DNA of 64,000 bases from Acidobacteriota bacterium (GTDB lineage Bacteria; Acidobacteriota; Terriglobia; Acidiferrales; UBA7541), in assembly GCA_003223295.1 (NCBI GenBank), contig QHYM01000121.1, positions 18,412-82,411 on the forward strand. The letters run 5' to 3'. Positions 18,261-26,045 of this stretch are shown piece after piece; positions within the stretch are counted from its first letter, which is position 1; every line of letters begins with the position of its first letter. A program made the translations under genes and the position numbers. The notes beneath the pieces were generated by a model. The model searched no databases, had not been told where the DNA came from, and saw only the letters and a list, made by a program, of their open reading frames with translations.

Positions 18261-18625
18261 TCCAGCGCGCCCTTTTTGTACAGCCACACGTATCCAATCA
18301 GCAGAATCCCGAGGAACACAAACATCGAAACCAGCGCAAACAGCCCCAGGTGAGCCATCACCCATCCGCGGTACAAAATCGCCCACGGAATCAGGAACAT
18401 TGTCTCCACATCGAACACCACGAACAGCATGGCGATAATGTAGAAGCGCACGGAGTACCGCCCGCGCGCATGCCCTTCCGGGGCAATCCCGCACTCATAA
18501 GGTTTCAGCTTTGCACCGTACGACGTGGAATCCGGCCGTATCAACTTTGCCAGGATGAGCGTCACGGCGGGAAACGCCATTACCAGCGCGGCATAAATCA
18601 ATACTGGAAGATAGGCTCCAGGCAT
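18251..18625 (-). CDS. nuoA: NADH-quinone oxidoreductase subunit A
   Basis: Subunit A (ND3 homologue), three helices, at the junction of membrane and peripheral arms. The 124-residue product has the loop KPYECGIAPEGHARGRYSVR with the conserved Cys, and FDVETMFLIPWAILYR, where the Asp/Glu residues line the quinone channel. ATG 18625 is preceded by GAGGGGAG as a ribosome site. It is the first gene of the minus-strand operon that runs to atpE, about 12 kb. Only this cluster's NuoA is visible; cluster 1 genes upstream of nuoH lie outside the window. Confidence 0.96.
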   Translation of the reverse strand: MPGAYLPVLIYAALVMAFPAVTLILAKLIRPDSTSYGAKLKPYECGIAPEGHARGRYSVRFYIIAMLFVVFDVETMFLIPWAILYRGWVMAHLGLFALVSMFVFLGILLIGYVWLYKKGALEWA

Positions 18626-18710
18626 GCTCCCCTCACGCGCAGCATCCTATCACTAATTTCGATTCTTGGGACTCTCTTACTCGCTGTAATTGTAGGCCCG
18701 CGCTTTAGCT

Positions 18711-18734
18711 GTGGGGGCACGATATGTCGTGCCC
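18711..18734. repeat. REP-like palindrome GGGCACGA/TCGTGCCC
   Basis: GGGCACGA (18715-18722) and TCGTGCCC (18727-18734) form a perfect 8-bp stem with a 4-base loop, preceded by GTGG. The same arms recur at 53598/53636 with a longer loop. It lies upstream of nuoA, between operons. Confidence 0.6.
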
Positions 18735-18776
18735 TTGCTTATTCCGCCGCGTTGCCCCGTGGCCTTCTTCTCCACG

Positions 18777-18803
18777 TGTAGGGGCGCAGCACTGCTGCGC
18801 CCC
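18777..18803. repeat. REP-like palindrome GGGGCGCAGCA/TGCTGCGCCCC
   Basis: A perfect 11-bp inverted repeat (18781-18791 and 18793-18803) with a single-base loop, preceded by TGTA. It is similar in sequence to the palindrome at 53495-53518 (GGGCACAGCA/TGCTGTGCCC). No T-tract follows, so it is a repeat and not an obvious terminator. Confidence 0.6.
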
Positions 18804-18871
18804 GCGGCGACTCTGCGTCGCCGCCCGTTTGGGCATCCATCCCGAAATCTCCCCAAACTGTCATCCCGACG

Positions 18872-18899
18872 CTCAGGCCGCAGTCTCCTGCGGCCTGAG
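18872..18899. repeat. Perfect 12-bp palindrome in TCATCC...GGATC frame
   Basis: CTCAGGCCGCAG (18872-18883) pairs with CTGCGGCCTGAG (18888-18899) around a 4-base loop, with flanking TCATCCCGACG and GAGGGATCT. A shorter relative with the same flanks (TCATCCTGAAG...GAAGGATCT) is at 22201-22239. It looks like a dispersed intergenic element. Confidence 0.5.
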
Positions 18900-18954
18900 G
18901 CGGAGGGATCTGCTTTTGACTTCCGAATCCTGACTTAAAACTTACAACTTAAAA

Positions 18955-19782
18955 CTATTTCTCAAACAGCAGTTCGCCCGCGCGGCTCGTCGCCTTCACC
19001 ACCGCTTTAATCAGCGTTACGCGGAGCTTCCCCTCTTCCAGCTCGAGGATCCCATCAATCGTGCACCCCGCTGGCGTGGTCACCGCGTCCTTCAAAAGCG
19101 CGGGGTGATCGCCCGTCTCCAGCACCACGCTCGCCGCGCCCTTCATCGTTTGCGCGGCTAGCAACGTCGCCACGTCCCGCGCTAAGCCCACTTTAACCCC
19201 AGCCTCCGCCAGCGATTCAAGAATAATGTACGCAAAAGCGGGACCGCTCGCGGAAAGCCCGGTCACCGCGTCCATGTTTTTTTCGTCCACCACCACCGTG
19301 CGCCCCACGGCACTAAACATCGCCCGCGCTATTTCCAAGTGCTCCGCCCCGGCATGCGCGCCTCGGCAAATTCCGGTCATGCCGCATCCCACGGTCGAAG
19401 GGGTGTTCGGCATGGCGCGCACGACAGGAATTTTTGCCGTCACGTGTTGCTCGATGTAATTCGTCGGTACGGAAGCCGCCACGGAAATCACCAGCGTCTT
19501 CTCATTCAGCTCCGGCGCAATTTCTCTCAACACTTCGCCCATCACTTTCGGCTTGACGCACAGCAACACAATATCCGCGCCCTGCGCCGCCTTGCGGTTC
19601 TCTGTCGTCACCGCTACGCCCAGTTCTTTTCCGAGCGCCTTGGCCTTCTCCGCGTGCTGCACCGTCGCCCTCACGCACTTCGGAGCGAACAGCTCCTGCT
19701 TCAAGTACGCCCGCAGCAAGATGCCGCCCAGCTTCCCCGTCCCCAAAACTGTCAGTCTCTTCTCAGCTAGTTTTTGTGTCAT
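18955..19782 (-). CDS. proC: Pyrroline-5-carboxylate reductase
   Basis: ProC reduces pyrroline-5-carboxylate to proline with NAD(P)H in the cytoplasm. From ATG 19782 (MTQKLAEKRLTVLGTGKLGG) the product is 275 residues, the usual length. It opens with a Rossmann beta strand and GTGKLGG, where the family more often has GxGxMG. VVRAMPNTPSTVGCGMTGI and the C-terminal block SGPAFAYIILESLAEAGVKVGL are typical of the family. The frame stays open upstream to 19914, but those residues are not conserved and would precede the nucleotide-binding strand. It stands alone between palindromic repeats and a degraded region. Confidence 0.95.
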   Translation of the reverse strand: MTQKLAEKRLTVLGTGKLGGILLRAYLKQELFAPKCVRATVQHAEKAKALGKELGVAVTTENRKAAQGADIVLLCVKPKVMGEVLREIAPELNEKTLVISVAASVPTNYIEQHVTAKIPVVRAMPNTPSTVGCGMTGICRGAHAGAEHLEIARAMFSAVGRTVVVDEKNMDAVTGLSASGPAFAYIILESLAEAGVKVGLARDVATLLAAQTMKGAASVVLETGDHPALLKDAVTTPAGCTIDGILELEEGKLRVTLIKAVVKATSRAGELLFEK

Positions 19783-20005
19783 GGTGCAAACATTCTTGAC
19801 GACAAGCACGTCTGCGTCAACCATCGTGCGACCGGTATTCAGATGCAGCCCTGGCACCTGACGGTCCTTGCACCAAGAAACTTTCGGCCTCGAGTTTGGA
19901 TACGTGTTCTGCATCCTTGGCTCGAGGCCTTGTCCTTGCCGAGGCTATTGGTCAGCAAGTTGTTGTTGGCCCGCACTCATATTGAGATTTGCCAATGCCC
20001 TCTGG

Positions 20006-20269
20006 CTACTGACCTTCGCAGGTCACGTGGTCGTTCCAATCCACAAAAGCGCCGTTGGGGTTATCCCGCCAAGCCCAAACGTGCAGTTCGAAAATCGAGC
20101 CTATGCCGTACCGGTTTGGAGTGCCAACGAACTGGAACGATTGACCTTCGAGAACCGGCGCATTGCCGTTATGATTTGCCAGCCACGTAGTAGCGTCTAC
20201 GATGAACTCGACCCCCACCAGCCGTAACTGTCCCCTATCGGGGTTCTCAAGGCCTACATCGAGCAGCAA
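20006..20269 (-). pseudogene. 3' fragment of a conserved hypothetical protein gene
   Basis: The frame from TTG 20269 encodes 87 residues ending in FELHVWAWRDNPNGAFVDWN, then DHVTCEGQ. From memory this block resembles the C-terminus of a conserved family of roughly 150-200 residues found in Acidobacteria and other soil bacteria; I cannot name it. In-frame translation upstream hits a stop (TAA) after about 10 codons, and no signal peptide or N-terminal half is present. So the gene appears truncated at its 5' end by the hairpin-rich sequence at 20276-20338. There is no good ribosome site. Confidence 0.5.
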
Positions 20270-20275
20270 AAGACG

Positions 20276-20338
20276 CCGCTTTAATCGGTAAGCGGTGCCT
20301 TAGACTCCCCGCCCTGAAGGGCCAGGTTTTACGGCACC
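20276..20338. other. Cluster of nested hairpins, possible transposon-end remnant
   Basis: Three inverted repeats are packed together: CCGCT (20276-20280) with AGCGG (20291-20295), GGTGCC (20294-20299) with GGCACC (20333-20338), and GCCC (20311-20314) with GGGC (20319-20322). Subterminal hairpins like CCCGCCCTGAAGGGC are common at ends of IS200/IS605-type elements, and the neighbouring gene is cut exactly here. No transposase is present, so this is only suggestive. Confidence 0.25.
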
Positions 20339-20424
20339 ACGGACAAGGAGAGGGGGGCCAGCCTCGACTTTTAACTTTCGTATTTCGGATTTCGAGTTTC
20401 GATTCTCTAATTTCGGCCTTTAAC

Positions 20425-20901
20425 TCAGTCGTGGCGGGCGCCGTGGAGAACCTTCACCGCATGGGGCAGAAGATGCGCCACCGCATCGAGCGACTCGGCA
20501 GCACCTTTGGGGCTTCCCGGCAAGTTGACGATGAGCGTCTTGTGCCTCACGGCCGCCGTCCCGCGCGAAAGCACCGCCGTCGGCGTGTGTTCCAAACCCT
20601 TGCGGCGCATCTCTTCAGAGATTCCCGGCACAATGCGATCGGCAATGGCCTGCGTCGCTTCGGGAGTATTGTCACGCGGGCCGATGCCCGTTCCTCCGGT
20701 TGTCAGCAAAACGTCCACGCGCCCGGAATCCGCCAGTTCGCGCAACTGCTCGCGAATCCCCGCAGGATCGTCGGAAATCCGCAAAGCCACGGTGACCTCC
20801 CAGCCCAAGCCGCGGCACGCGGCCACCACGGCAGGACCGGAGCGGTCTTCGCGCTCGCCTTTGGCCACGCTGTCGCTGATGGTAAGAACTGCTACGCGCA
20901 T
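20425..20901 (-). CDS. mogA: Molybdopterin adenylyltransferase (Mog/MoaB family)
   Basis: Mog-family proteins adenylylate molybdopterin before molybdate insertion. From ATG 20901 (MRVAVLTISDSVAKGERED) the product is 158 residues. The MoCF-binding signature TTGGTGIGPRDNTPEA and the NLPGSPKGA motif are both present. The frame extends to 20964 without conserved residues, so the later start is preferred. It is the last gene of the group moeA, moaC, response regulator, mogA, all on the minus strand. Confidence 0.92.
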   Translation of the reverse strand: MRVAVLTISDSVAKGEREDRSGPAVVAACRGLGWEVTVALRISDDPAGIREQLRELADSGRVDVLLTTGGTGIGPRDNTPEATQAIADRIVPGISEEMRRKGLEHTPTAVLSRGTAAVRHKTLIVNLPGSPKGAAESLDAVAHLLPHAVKVLHGARHD

Positions 20902-20923
20902 GAGGAGGGCTTCTAGGACAGCG

Positions 20924-21691
20924 TCACTGCGTCGCCACGGTGTCTTGATCGCGATTGGCTTCATCCATCAGCCGCATCGCTTCCATCAGGAGGCCCGTCG
21001 TGTTTTTGGTGGTCGTCGTGCGCTTCGAGGCGTTGGCCGCGTTAAAGTCAATCTCAAACTCTCCCGCGGTCCACAACACCACCTTATAAACCGCGTCGTC
21101 GCCTTCCACTTTGCCGACTTTGGCGTCACGGCACTGGCCGCCAGCAAAATAGAGCTCGCCTTGGACACCATTGTTGCGCACGGTGAGGCGGCAGGACTTT
21201 TGCCCCATCTCCAGCGACTGCATCAGGTCAATCATGCTCATCTCTTCCAACCGTCCCTGGATGACGCCGGGGCGAGAAGCTGTCTTCTGCAGCTTTTCGA
21301 GATGCAAGCGATCAATCACTTTTTTCGCAATTCGCACCAGGTCCTTGATCAGAAAGGGTTTGGTGATGAAGTCTTCGACGCCGTCCACCAGCGGCCTCAG
21401 CCGCTCCTCGATGTCCGGACGGCTGGCCATAAACAAAAACGGGATGTGTCGCGTCGTGTCTCTCGCCCGCAGCTTCTCAAAAAGCTGCCTGCCGTCCAAC
21501 ACCGGCATCTTGTAATCGCAGAGAATCACGTCCGGAGGAGCGTCCACGACCTTGAGCAAGGCGTCTGCGCCGTCTTTGCAAACTTCTATCTCGCAGAACG
21601 GCTCCAAGCCCTTGAGAATCAAATCACGCACCAGAGGATTGTCCTCTGCCAGTAGCAGCTTGACCGCCGTTTTGCTTCCCGAGGTGGTCAT
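20924..21691 (-). CDS. Response regulator: receiver domain plus DUF4388 (PatA-like) domain
   Basis: The 255-residue protein has an N-terminal receiver domain (about residues 9-125) with the acidic pair E16-D17, phospho-acceptor D59 in VILCDYKMP and K111 in TKPF. After a linker comes a DUF4388-type domain (about 140-235) starting GRLEEMSMIDLMQSLEMGQK and containing ELYFAGGQCRDAKVG. Such proteins have no DNA-binding domain and probably act by protein contacts. The ATG overlaps the moaC stop (ATGA at 21688-21691), so it is co-translated with molybdenum-cofactor genes, an unexpected place. The matching sensor kinase is not in the window. Confidence 0.85.
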   Translation of the reverse strand: MTTSGSKTAVKLLLAEDNPLVRDLILKGLEPFCEIEVCKDGADALLKVVDAPPDVILCDYKMPVLDGRQLFEKLRARDTTRHIPFLFMASRPDIEERLRPLVDGVEDFITKPFLIKDLVRIAKKVIDRLHLEKLQKTASRPGVIQGRLEEMSMIDLMQSLEMGQKSCRLTVRNNGVQGELYFAGGQCRDAKVGKVEGDDAVYKVVLWTAGEFEIDFNAANASKRTTTTKNTTGLLMEAMRLMDEANRDQDTVATQ

Positions 21692-22182
21692 CGCGCGCGC
21701 TTCTCCCGAGCCGCCGCTCGGCGAAAGTCGCCGCTCTTTCCGCCAGTTTTCTCGACCAGCACGATGTCCGTAATTTCCATCCCTTTGTCGAGGGCTTTAC
21801 ACATGTCGTAAACCGTGAGGGCGGCGGCGGCCACGGCGACTAGGGCTTCCATTTCCACGCCCGTCTGCGCTGCCGTAGTCACCGCGGATCGCACTTCCAC
21901 GCCATTCTTGCATAGCCGTGCGGTCACATCAATGTGTGTGAGAGGTAGAGGATGACAAAGAGGTATCCACTCCGCGGTCCGCTTAGCCGCGGCAATTCCC
22001 GCGATTCGCGCCACTTCCAGAGGGTCTCCCTTGGGGTTTTTGAGCCGGCGCAGCGCTTGCACCACGCTCGGCTTCATCTTCACGAAACCCTGCGCCACGG
22101 CCGTCCGAGTGGTCACCGCTTTGGACGACACGTCGACCATCCGCACTTCGCCCTTCGCCCCGTAATGCGAAAGCTTGGCCAT
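21688..22182 (-). CDS. moaC: Cyclic pyranopterin monophosphate synthase
   Basis: MoaC converts the MoaA product into cyclic pyranopterin monophosphate, the first stable moco intermediate. Motifs [28 protein letters not shown] and [20 protein letters not shown] are the standard family signatures, with the catalytic His and Asp/Lys residues present ([11 protein letters not shown]). I choose ATG 22182 (MAKLSHYG) because GGAG lies eight bases upstream and homologues start here; ATG 22203 is an alternative. The product is 164 residues. The stop overlaps the response-regulator start. Confidence 0.95.
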   Translation of the reverse strand: MAKLSHYGAKGEVRMVDVSSKAVTTRTAVAQGFVKMKPSVVQALRRLKNPKGDPLEVARIAGIAAAKRTAEWIPLCHPLPLTHIDVTARLCKNGVEVRSAVTTAAQTGVEMEALVAVAAAALTVYDMCKALDKGMEITDIVLVEKTGGKSGDFRRAAAREKRAR

Positions 22183-22288
22183 CAGCGCCGCTCCGTTTGT
22201 CATCCTGAAGGCATCCGACGAGGACGCCTGAAGGATCTCAACTTAAATAACTTTGACCACCATCTAGGGAGGCCGTCGTCTCGGAGGA

Positions 22289-23500
22289 TTAGACAACATC
22301 CTTTCTCAACAACACCGAAACACTTTCCCCCGCAGCTAGCTTCTCTCGCTCTGCGGGCACAACCAAGAAGCAATGCGCTCCCGCCAGCGCCGCGATGTCA
22401 CCCGACCCTTGCCATTTCAAAGCTTTCACCTCAGGAACGGTCCCGTGCCATTCGATGCGCGCTGGAAGGAAGTGGGTAAGCCCCGGCCGTTCATTCAATG
22501 CCTCCGCCAGCCGCGCTTCAACCAGCGGCAAAGGATGCGCTTCCGCGCCACTCAGCAAATCGATCGCCGGCGTTACAAACAATTGAAACGTCACCATTGT
22601 GGACACCGGATTCCCCGGCAACCCAAACACTGGCTTGCCCTGGCAAATCGCGAACACGGCCGGTTTCCCAGGCCGAATCGCCACCGCGTCAAAGAAAAAC
22701 TCCGCGCCCAGCGCTTTCAGCATGCTTTCGACGAGATCGTACTTTCCCATCGAAACGCCGCCGGTCAGCACCAGCGCATCTTCCTTCAGTCCGCGCTCGA
22801 TTTTTTCTCCTAAATCTTCGACGCGATCCGCGGCGTTTCCCAACACCACGGGTTCGCCTCCGGCGATTTGAACCTGCGCCGCCAGCGACACGCTGTTGCT
22901 ATTGCGAATCTGAAATGCTCCCGGCTGCTGATCGATCAGCACGACTTCATCGCCAGTCGATAAGATGGCCATGCGCGGCCGCTTCGCGCATTGCAGTTGC
23001 GTCGCGCCAACTTGCGCGGCCAGCGCCAGCTCTGCAAATCCCAGCCGCATCCCCGGCTTTAGAATCATTTGCCCGGCGCGCGCTTCGCTTCCGCGCGGCA
23101 CAATGTTTTGCCCGGCCTGCGCCCCACGCTCGAATCGGACAAGCTCGCCTTCACGTTGCGTATACTCGATCATCACTACGGCATCGGCACCGGCGGGCAC
23201 CGCTGCACCCGTCATGATTTGCACGCAGGTTCTCGGCGCAAGCGCTTCGGTGACGGTGTCGCCGGCTTTGATCTCTCCAGCACACTTCAGTTGCGCTTCC
23301 GGCTTGATCTCACCCGCACGCACCGCGTAGCCGTCGCGCGTGGACCGGTCAAACGGCGGATACTCGCGATCCGTTTTGATTTCCTGCGCCAGCACCAATC
23401 CGAGCGCTTCCCACACGCTCACACTTCCGCACGCGCGCGGTCCTCGCATCTTTCCAACTTGTTCGATGACTTTGCTTCGGGCTTGCTCGTAGTTGAGCAT
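22289..23500 (-). CDS. moeA: Molybdopterin molybdenumtransferase
   Basis: MoeA inserts molybdate into adenylylated molybdopterin. From ATG 23500 (MLNYEQARSKVIEQVGKM) the product is 403 residues, the family norm. It shows FDRSTRDGYAVRA, VQIMTGAAVPAGADAVVMIE, LTGGVSMGKYD and FGLPGNPVS in the expected order. The frame is open to 23647, but that extension translates low-complexity spacer repeats. It lies upstream of moaC with an 86-base spacer that contains a TCATCC...GGATCT repeat. Confidence 0.96.
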   Translation of the reverse strand: MLNYEQARSKVIEQVGKMRGPRACGSVSVWEALGLVLAQEIKTDREYPPFDRSTRDGYAVRAGEIKPEAQLKCAGEIKAGDTVTEALAPRTCVQIMTGAAVPAGADAVVMIEYTQREGELVRFERGAQAGQNIVPRGSEARAGQMILKPGMRLGFAELALAAQVGATQLQCAKRPRMAILSTGDEVVLIDQQPGAFQIRNSNSVSLAAQVQIAGGEPVVLGNAADRVEDLGEKIERGLKEDALVLTGGVSMGKYDLVESMLKALGAEFFFDAVAIRPGKPAVFAICQGKPVFGLPGNPVSTMVTFQLFVTPAIDLLSGAEAHPLPLVEARLAEALNERPGLTHFLPARIEWHGTVPEVKALKWQGSGDIAALAGAHCFLVVPAEREKLAAGESVSVLLRKDVV

Positions 23501-23557
23501 GGTGAGGTTTCGTAGAAGCAGCTTCAGCCCAGCCGCTTCTGCTTTTTGTTTCCGCTC

Positions 23558-23593
23558 TTCTCGGCGAACTCTGTTCTCTGCGGCCTCTGCGCT
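23558..23593. repeat. GCAGAG-type spacer repeat
   Basis: Between moeA and purA the minus strand reads AGCGCAGAGGCCGCAGAGAA and continues CAGAGTTCGCCGAGAAGAG, an array of imperfect 'GCAGAG/CGAGA' units. Strings of this type are common spacers in soil-bacterial genomes. The false N-terminal extension of moeA is a translation of this repeat. Confidence 0.4.
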
Positions 23594-23609
23594 AAATGTT
23601 TTCTCTTTA

Positions 23610-24908
23610 TTACAACCACTTCGACAGCAGCGTTCCTGCCGGCACAATCGTGGCGTCGCGCTCCGGCCCCGTGGAAATCATCCCGATCTCCACCTGCAGA
23701 AAATCCGAAATAAATCGCAAATATTCCAGCGCCGCTTTCGGCAGTTTGTCGCCGTCCTTCGCGCCGTAAGTGGAAACGCACCACCCCGGAAGTGTTTTGT
23801 ACTCGGGCGTGACGTGCTCGTACTCTTCCGCCAGCGCGGGCATTTCTTTCAGCGGCTTCCCTTTGTATTTGTAACCCACGCACACTTGAATTTCGCGCTG
23901 CGTGTCAAAAACATCCAGCTTGGTAATCACCAGCGAATCAATGCCGTTAATCATTTTCGCGTAGCGCAGTACTTGCAAATCCAACCAGCCGCAACGCCTC
24001 GGCCGTCCGGTTACCGCGCCAAATTCCTTCCCGCGGTCGCGCACTTCCTTGGCGTCGAGGTCCGGCATCTCGGTAGGAAACGGTCCCCCGCCCACGCGCG
24101 TCGTGTACGCTTTGGAAATTCCTAGCACGTTCTTGATTTTTGTTGGCGGCACGCCCACGCCCGTGGCAGCGCCGCCCGAAGTCGCGCTCGACGAAGTTAC
24201 AAACGGGTACGTTCCGTGGTCGATGTCCAACATGGTGCCCTGCGCGCCTTCGAACAGCACGGACTTTCCCTCATCCAGTGCGCCGTTCAGCAATTCCGCG
24301 GTATCGCAGATGTAGCCGCGAATTGTTTCGCCCAGCTTTAGTGTCTCTTCCACTTCGTGAGAAAAGTCGATGTCCGCGCCGTAGGCACCCTTCGCCAGCC
24401 GGTTTTTCTCCGCCACCACGTTCGCGGCTTTCTTTCGAAACAGTTCCGGTTCGAGCAAATCGCACATCCGCAGCCCGCGCCGCGCCATCTTGTCTTCGTA
24501 CGCCGGTCCGATACCACGCGAAGTGGTGCCGATTTTGTTGGCGCCCCGCGCCTCCTCCGCCGCTTTGTCCAGCTCGCGGTGATAGGGAAAAATCAAGTGC
24601 GCGCGGTTGCTGACGTGCAGCCGCCCTTTCACGTCCACTCCGGCTTTCGAGAGCGTCTCGATCTCGGCCACCAGCGCGGCGGGATCTACCACCACACCCG
24701 TGCCAATCACCGCATGCTGTTTGGGCCGCAAAATTCCGCATGGGATGAGCTGCAGCACATAACGCTGTTTTCCAATGATGACTGTGTGACCGGCGTTATG
24801 GCCCCCGGCGACGCGCGCGATGTAGTCAAACGAGCCGGAAAGATAGTCAACAACCTTGCCTTTGCCTTCATCGCCCCATTGCGCGCCCACCACCACCACG
24901 GATTTCAT
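23610..24908 (-). CDS. purA: Adenylosuccinate synthetase
   Basis: PurA makes adenylosuccinate from IMP, aspartate and GTP in AMP synthesis. From ATG 24908 the 432-residue protein begins MKSVVVVGAQWGDEGKGK, carrying the GDEGKGK P-loop with catalytic Asp. GGHNAGHTV, GTTSRGIGPAYEDK and VTGRPRRCGWLD are all conserved. The frame stays open upstream to 25367, but that stretch is not family sequence. It stands alone, with no other purine genes nearby. Confidence 0.97.
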   Translation of the reverse strand: MKSVVVVGAQWGDEGKGKVVDYLSGSFDYIARVAGGHNAGHTVIIGKQRYVLQLIPCGILRPKQHAVIGTGVVVDPAALVAEIETLSKAGVDVKGRLHVSNRAHLIFPYHRELDKAAEEARGANKIGTTSRGIGPAYEDKMARRGLRMCDLLEPELFRKKAANVVAEKNRLAKGAYGADIDFSHEVEETLKLGETIRGYICDTAELLNGALDEGKSVLFEGAQGTMLDIDHGTYPFVTSSSATSGGAATGVGVPPTKIKNVLGISKAYTTRVGGGPFPTEMPDLDAKEVRDRGKEFGAVTGRPRRCGWLDLQVLRYAKMINGIDSLVITKLDVFDTQREIQVCVGYKYKGKPLKEMPALAEEYEHVTPEYKTLPGWCVSTYGAKDGDKLPKAALEYLRFISDFLQVEIGMISTGPERDATIVPAGTLLSKWL

Positions 24909-25126
24909 TCTCTTGCTTCTCCTCACACTTTCCCGGCCGCTGCGGCTCCGCCACGGTCCCTCAGGGGCCGCACCCTTCCCCCTCCACGACTTCCTGAGAG
25001 GAATACAACTGGTGGGAAATTGCAGAACAACCAAGAAGAATCGTACGCTGGCCTGCCCCTCAGCGCAAGCAACACGCAGCTGAGCCAGCGCATCGCAATA
25101 ATAATAAAGTTTGACCCAACGATAAG

Positions 25127-25756
25127 TTAAACCACGCGCGCCCCGCGCTCCGGTCGAACGAGTTGTTGGGCGCTGCCGCGAGACGTATAAAGGATACAGC
25201 CAAGTACCAGCCAAATAAGCCCCTCGATCATCAAAGCAGTGCCGGGAGCGAAGAGCCCAAAAATCCGTAGGCCGAGAAGGCCAACAAGTATTGACCAAAT
25301 CGATTTCCGACGCGATATGCGATGCGCTGCTAAAGCGGCAATTCCGAGCGCAATGGGGGCAAGCCAAAGGAACAATGCGCCGCCGTTACTGTGGACGTCC
25401 GATCCGATTGGATGTTTCAGAACATAGACTGCGTCATCTCGCGCGGTGACCGCAATCATGATCCATACGATGGCGAAGAATGCGCCTCCCAATACTGCCG
25501 CGCCCATAATGATTTTCAGCAGGATGCCGCGCCGTGTGGCAATGAGAAACAAACCGAATAATCCCCCGAGAAACCCCAGGGCCTTGAAGACCTGCAGTAT
25601 GCTCCAAAGTTGGAAGGGCGGCGCGACGACTTGGTATCGAGAATGACCGAAGAACGGGTGCGCCTGTTCCCAAAGTCCTAGCACTCCACCGGAAATTACC
25701 GCGGCCGCTATACATGCAATGGCCAGCCATTTGATTAAGTCACGCTCGGACAACAT
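25127..25756 (-). CDS. Hypothetical multi-pass membrane protein
   Basis: The product from ATG 25756 (MLSERDLIKWLAIACIAAAV) has 209 residues and about five hydrophobic helices, with short charged loops (ATRRG, HRISRRKS). I do not recognise the family. A frame extends to 25924, but its extra 56 residues are polar and would run over the palindromic motif at 25861-25887, which looks regulatory. The position upstream of purA on the same strand is probably coincidental. Gene reality is supported by a long open frame and sensible topology. Confidence 0.7.
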   Translation of the reverse strand: MLSERDLIKWLAIACIAAAVISGGVLGLWEQAHPFFGHSRYQVVAPPFQLWSILQVFKALGFLGGLFGLFLIATRRGILLKIIMGAAVLGGAFFAIVWIMIAVTARDDAVYVLKHPIGSDVHSNGGALFLWLAPIALGIAALAAHRISRRKSIWSILVGLLGLRIFGLFAPGTALMIEGLIWLVLGCILYTSRGSAQQLVRPERGARVV

Positions 25757-25860
25757 CAGTTTTTGATTTCCCTCCACGCGGCGCGCAGGCCGGCTAGCCG
25801 CGTGCTGTACTTCGGCCGGCTGACTTCCCGTTCCAGGTTCCGCCGTCCTGCAAGAGTGAG

Positions 25861-25887
25861 GCGACATGTCTATCAGCGACATGTCGC
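25861..25887. promoter_or_regulatory. Repeated dyad GCGACATGTC, candidate operator
   Basis: GCGACATGTC occurs at 25861-25870 and again, extended to GCGACATGTCGC, at 25876-25887, separated by TATCA. Each copy contains the palindrome GACATGTC, and together they form ATGTC-N7-GACAT. It lies about 105-130 bases upstream of the chosen start of the membrane-protein gene. The spacing suits a dimeric repressor (PadR- or TetR-like), but no regulator is encoded beside it. Confidence 0.4.
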
Positions 25888-26045
25888 ATGACGCCATATT
25901 TAACCATTCGAGCGTCAGCGTCAAGACAAAAACGAAACCGCTTGCGGTGTTGCCTTTAGCCTGCCTGGGGAGATGGACGATTGAGAATCTCGATAGCTTG
26001 GAAGGGTCGTTGGTTAGGAGCGTTTACTGCTGCTTTGAGGCCGAA

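Noticed and set aside
23501..23647. N-terminal extension of moeA
   Set aside because: The extra codons translate the GCAGAG-type spacer repeat; homologues begin at MLNYEQAR.
24909..25367. N-terminal extension of purA
   Set aside because: PurA homologues begin at the MKSVVVVGAQWGDEG region, and the extension has no conserved residues.
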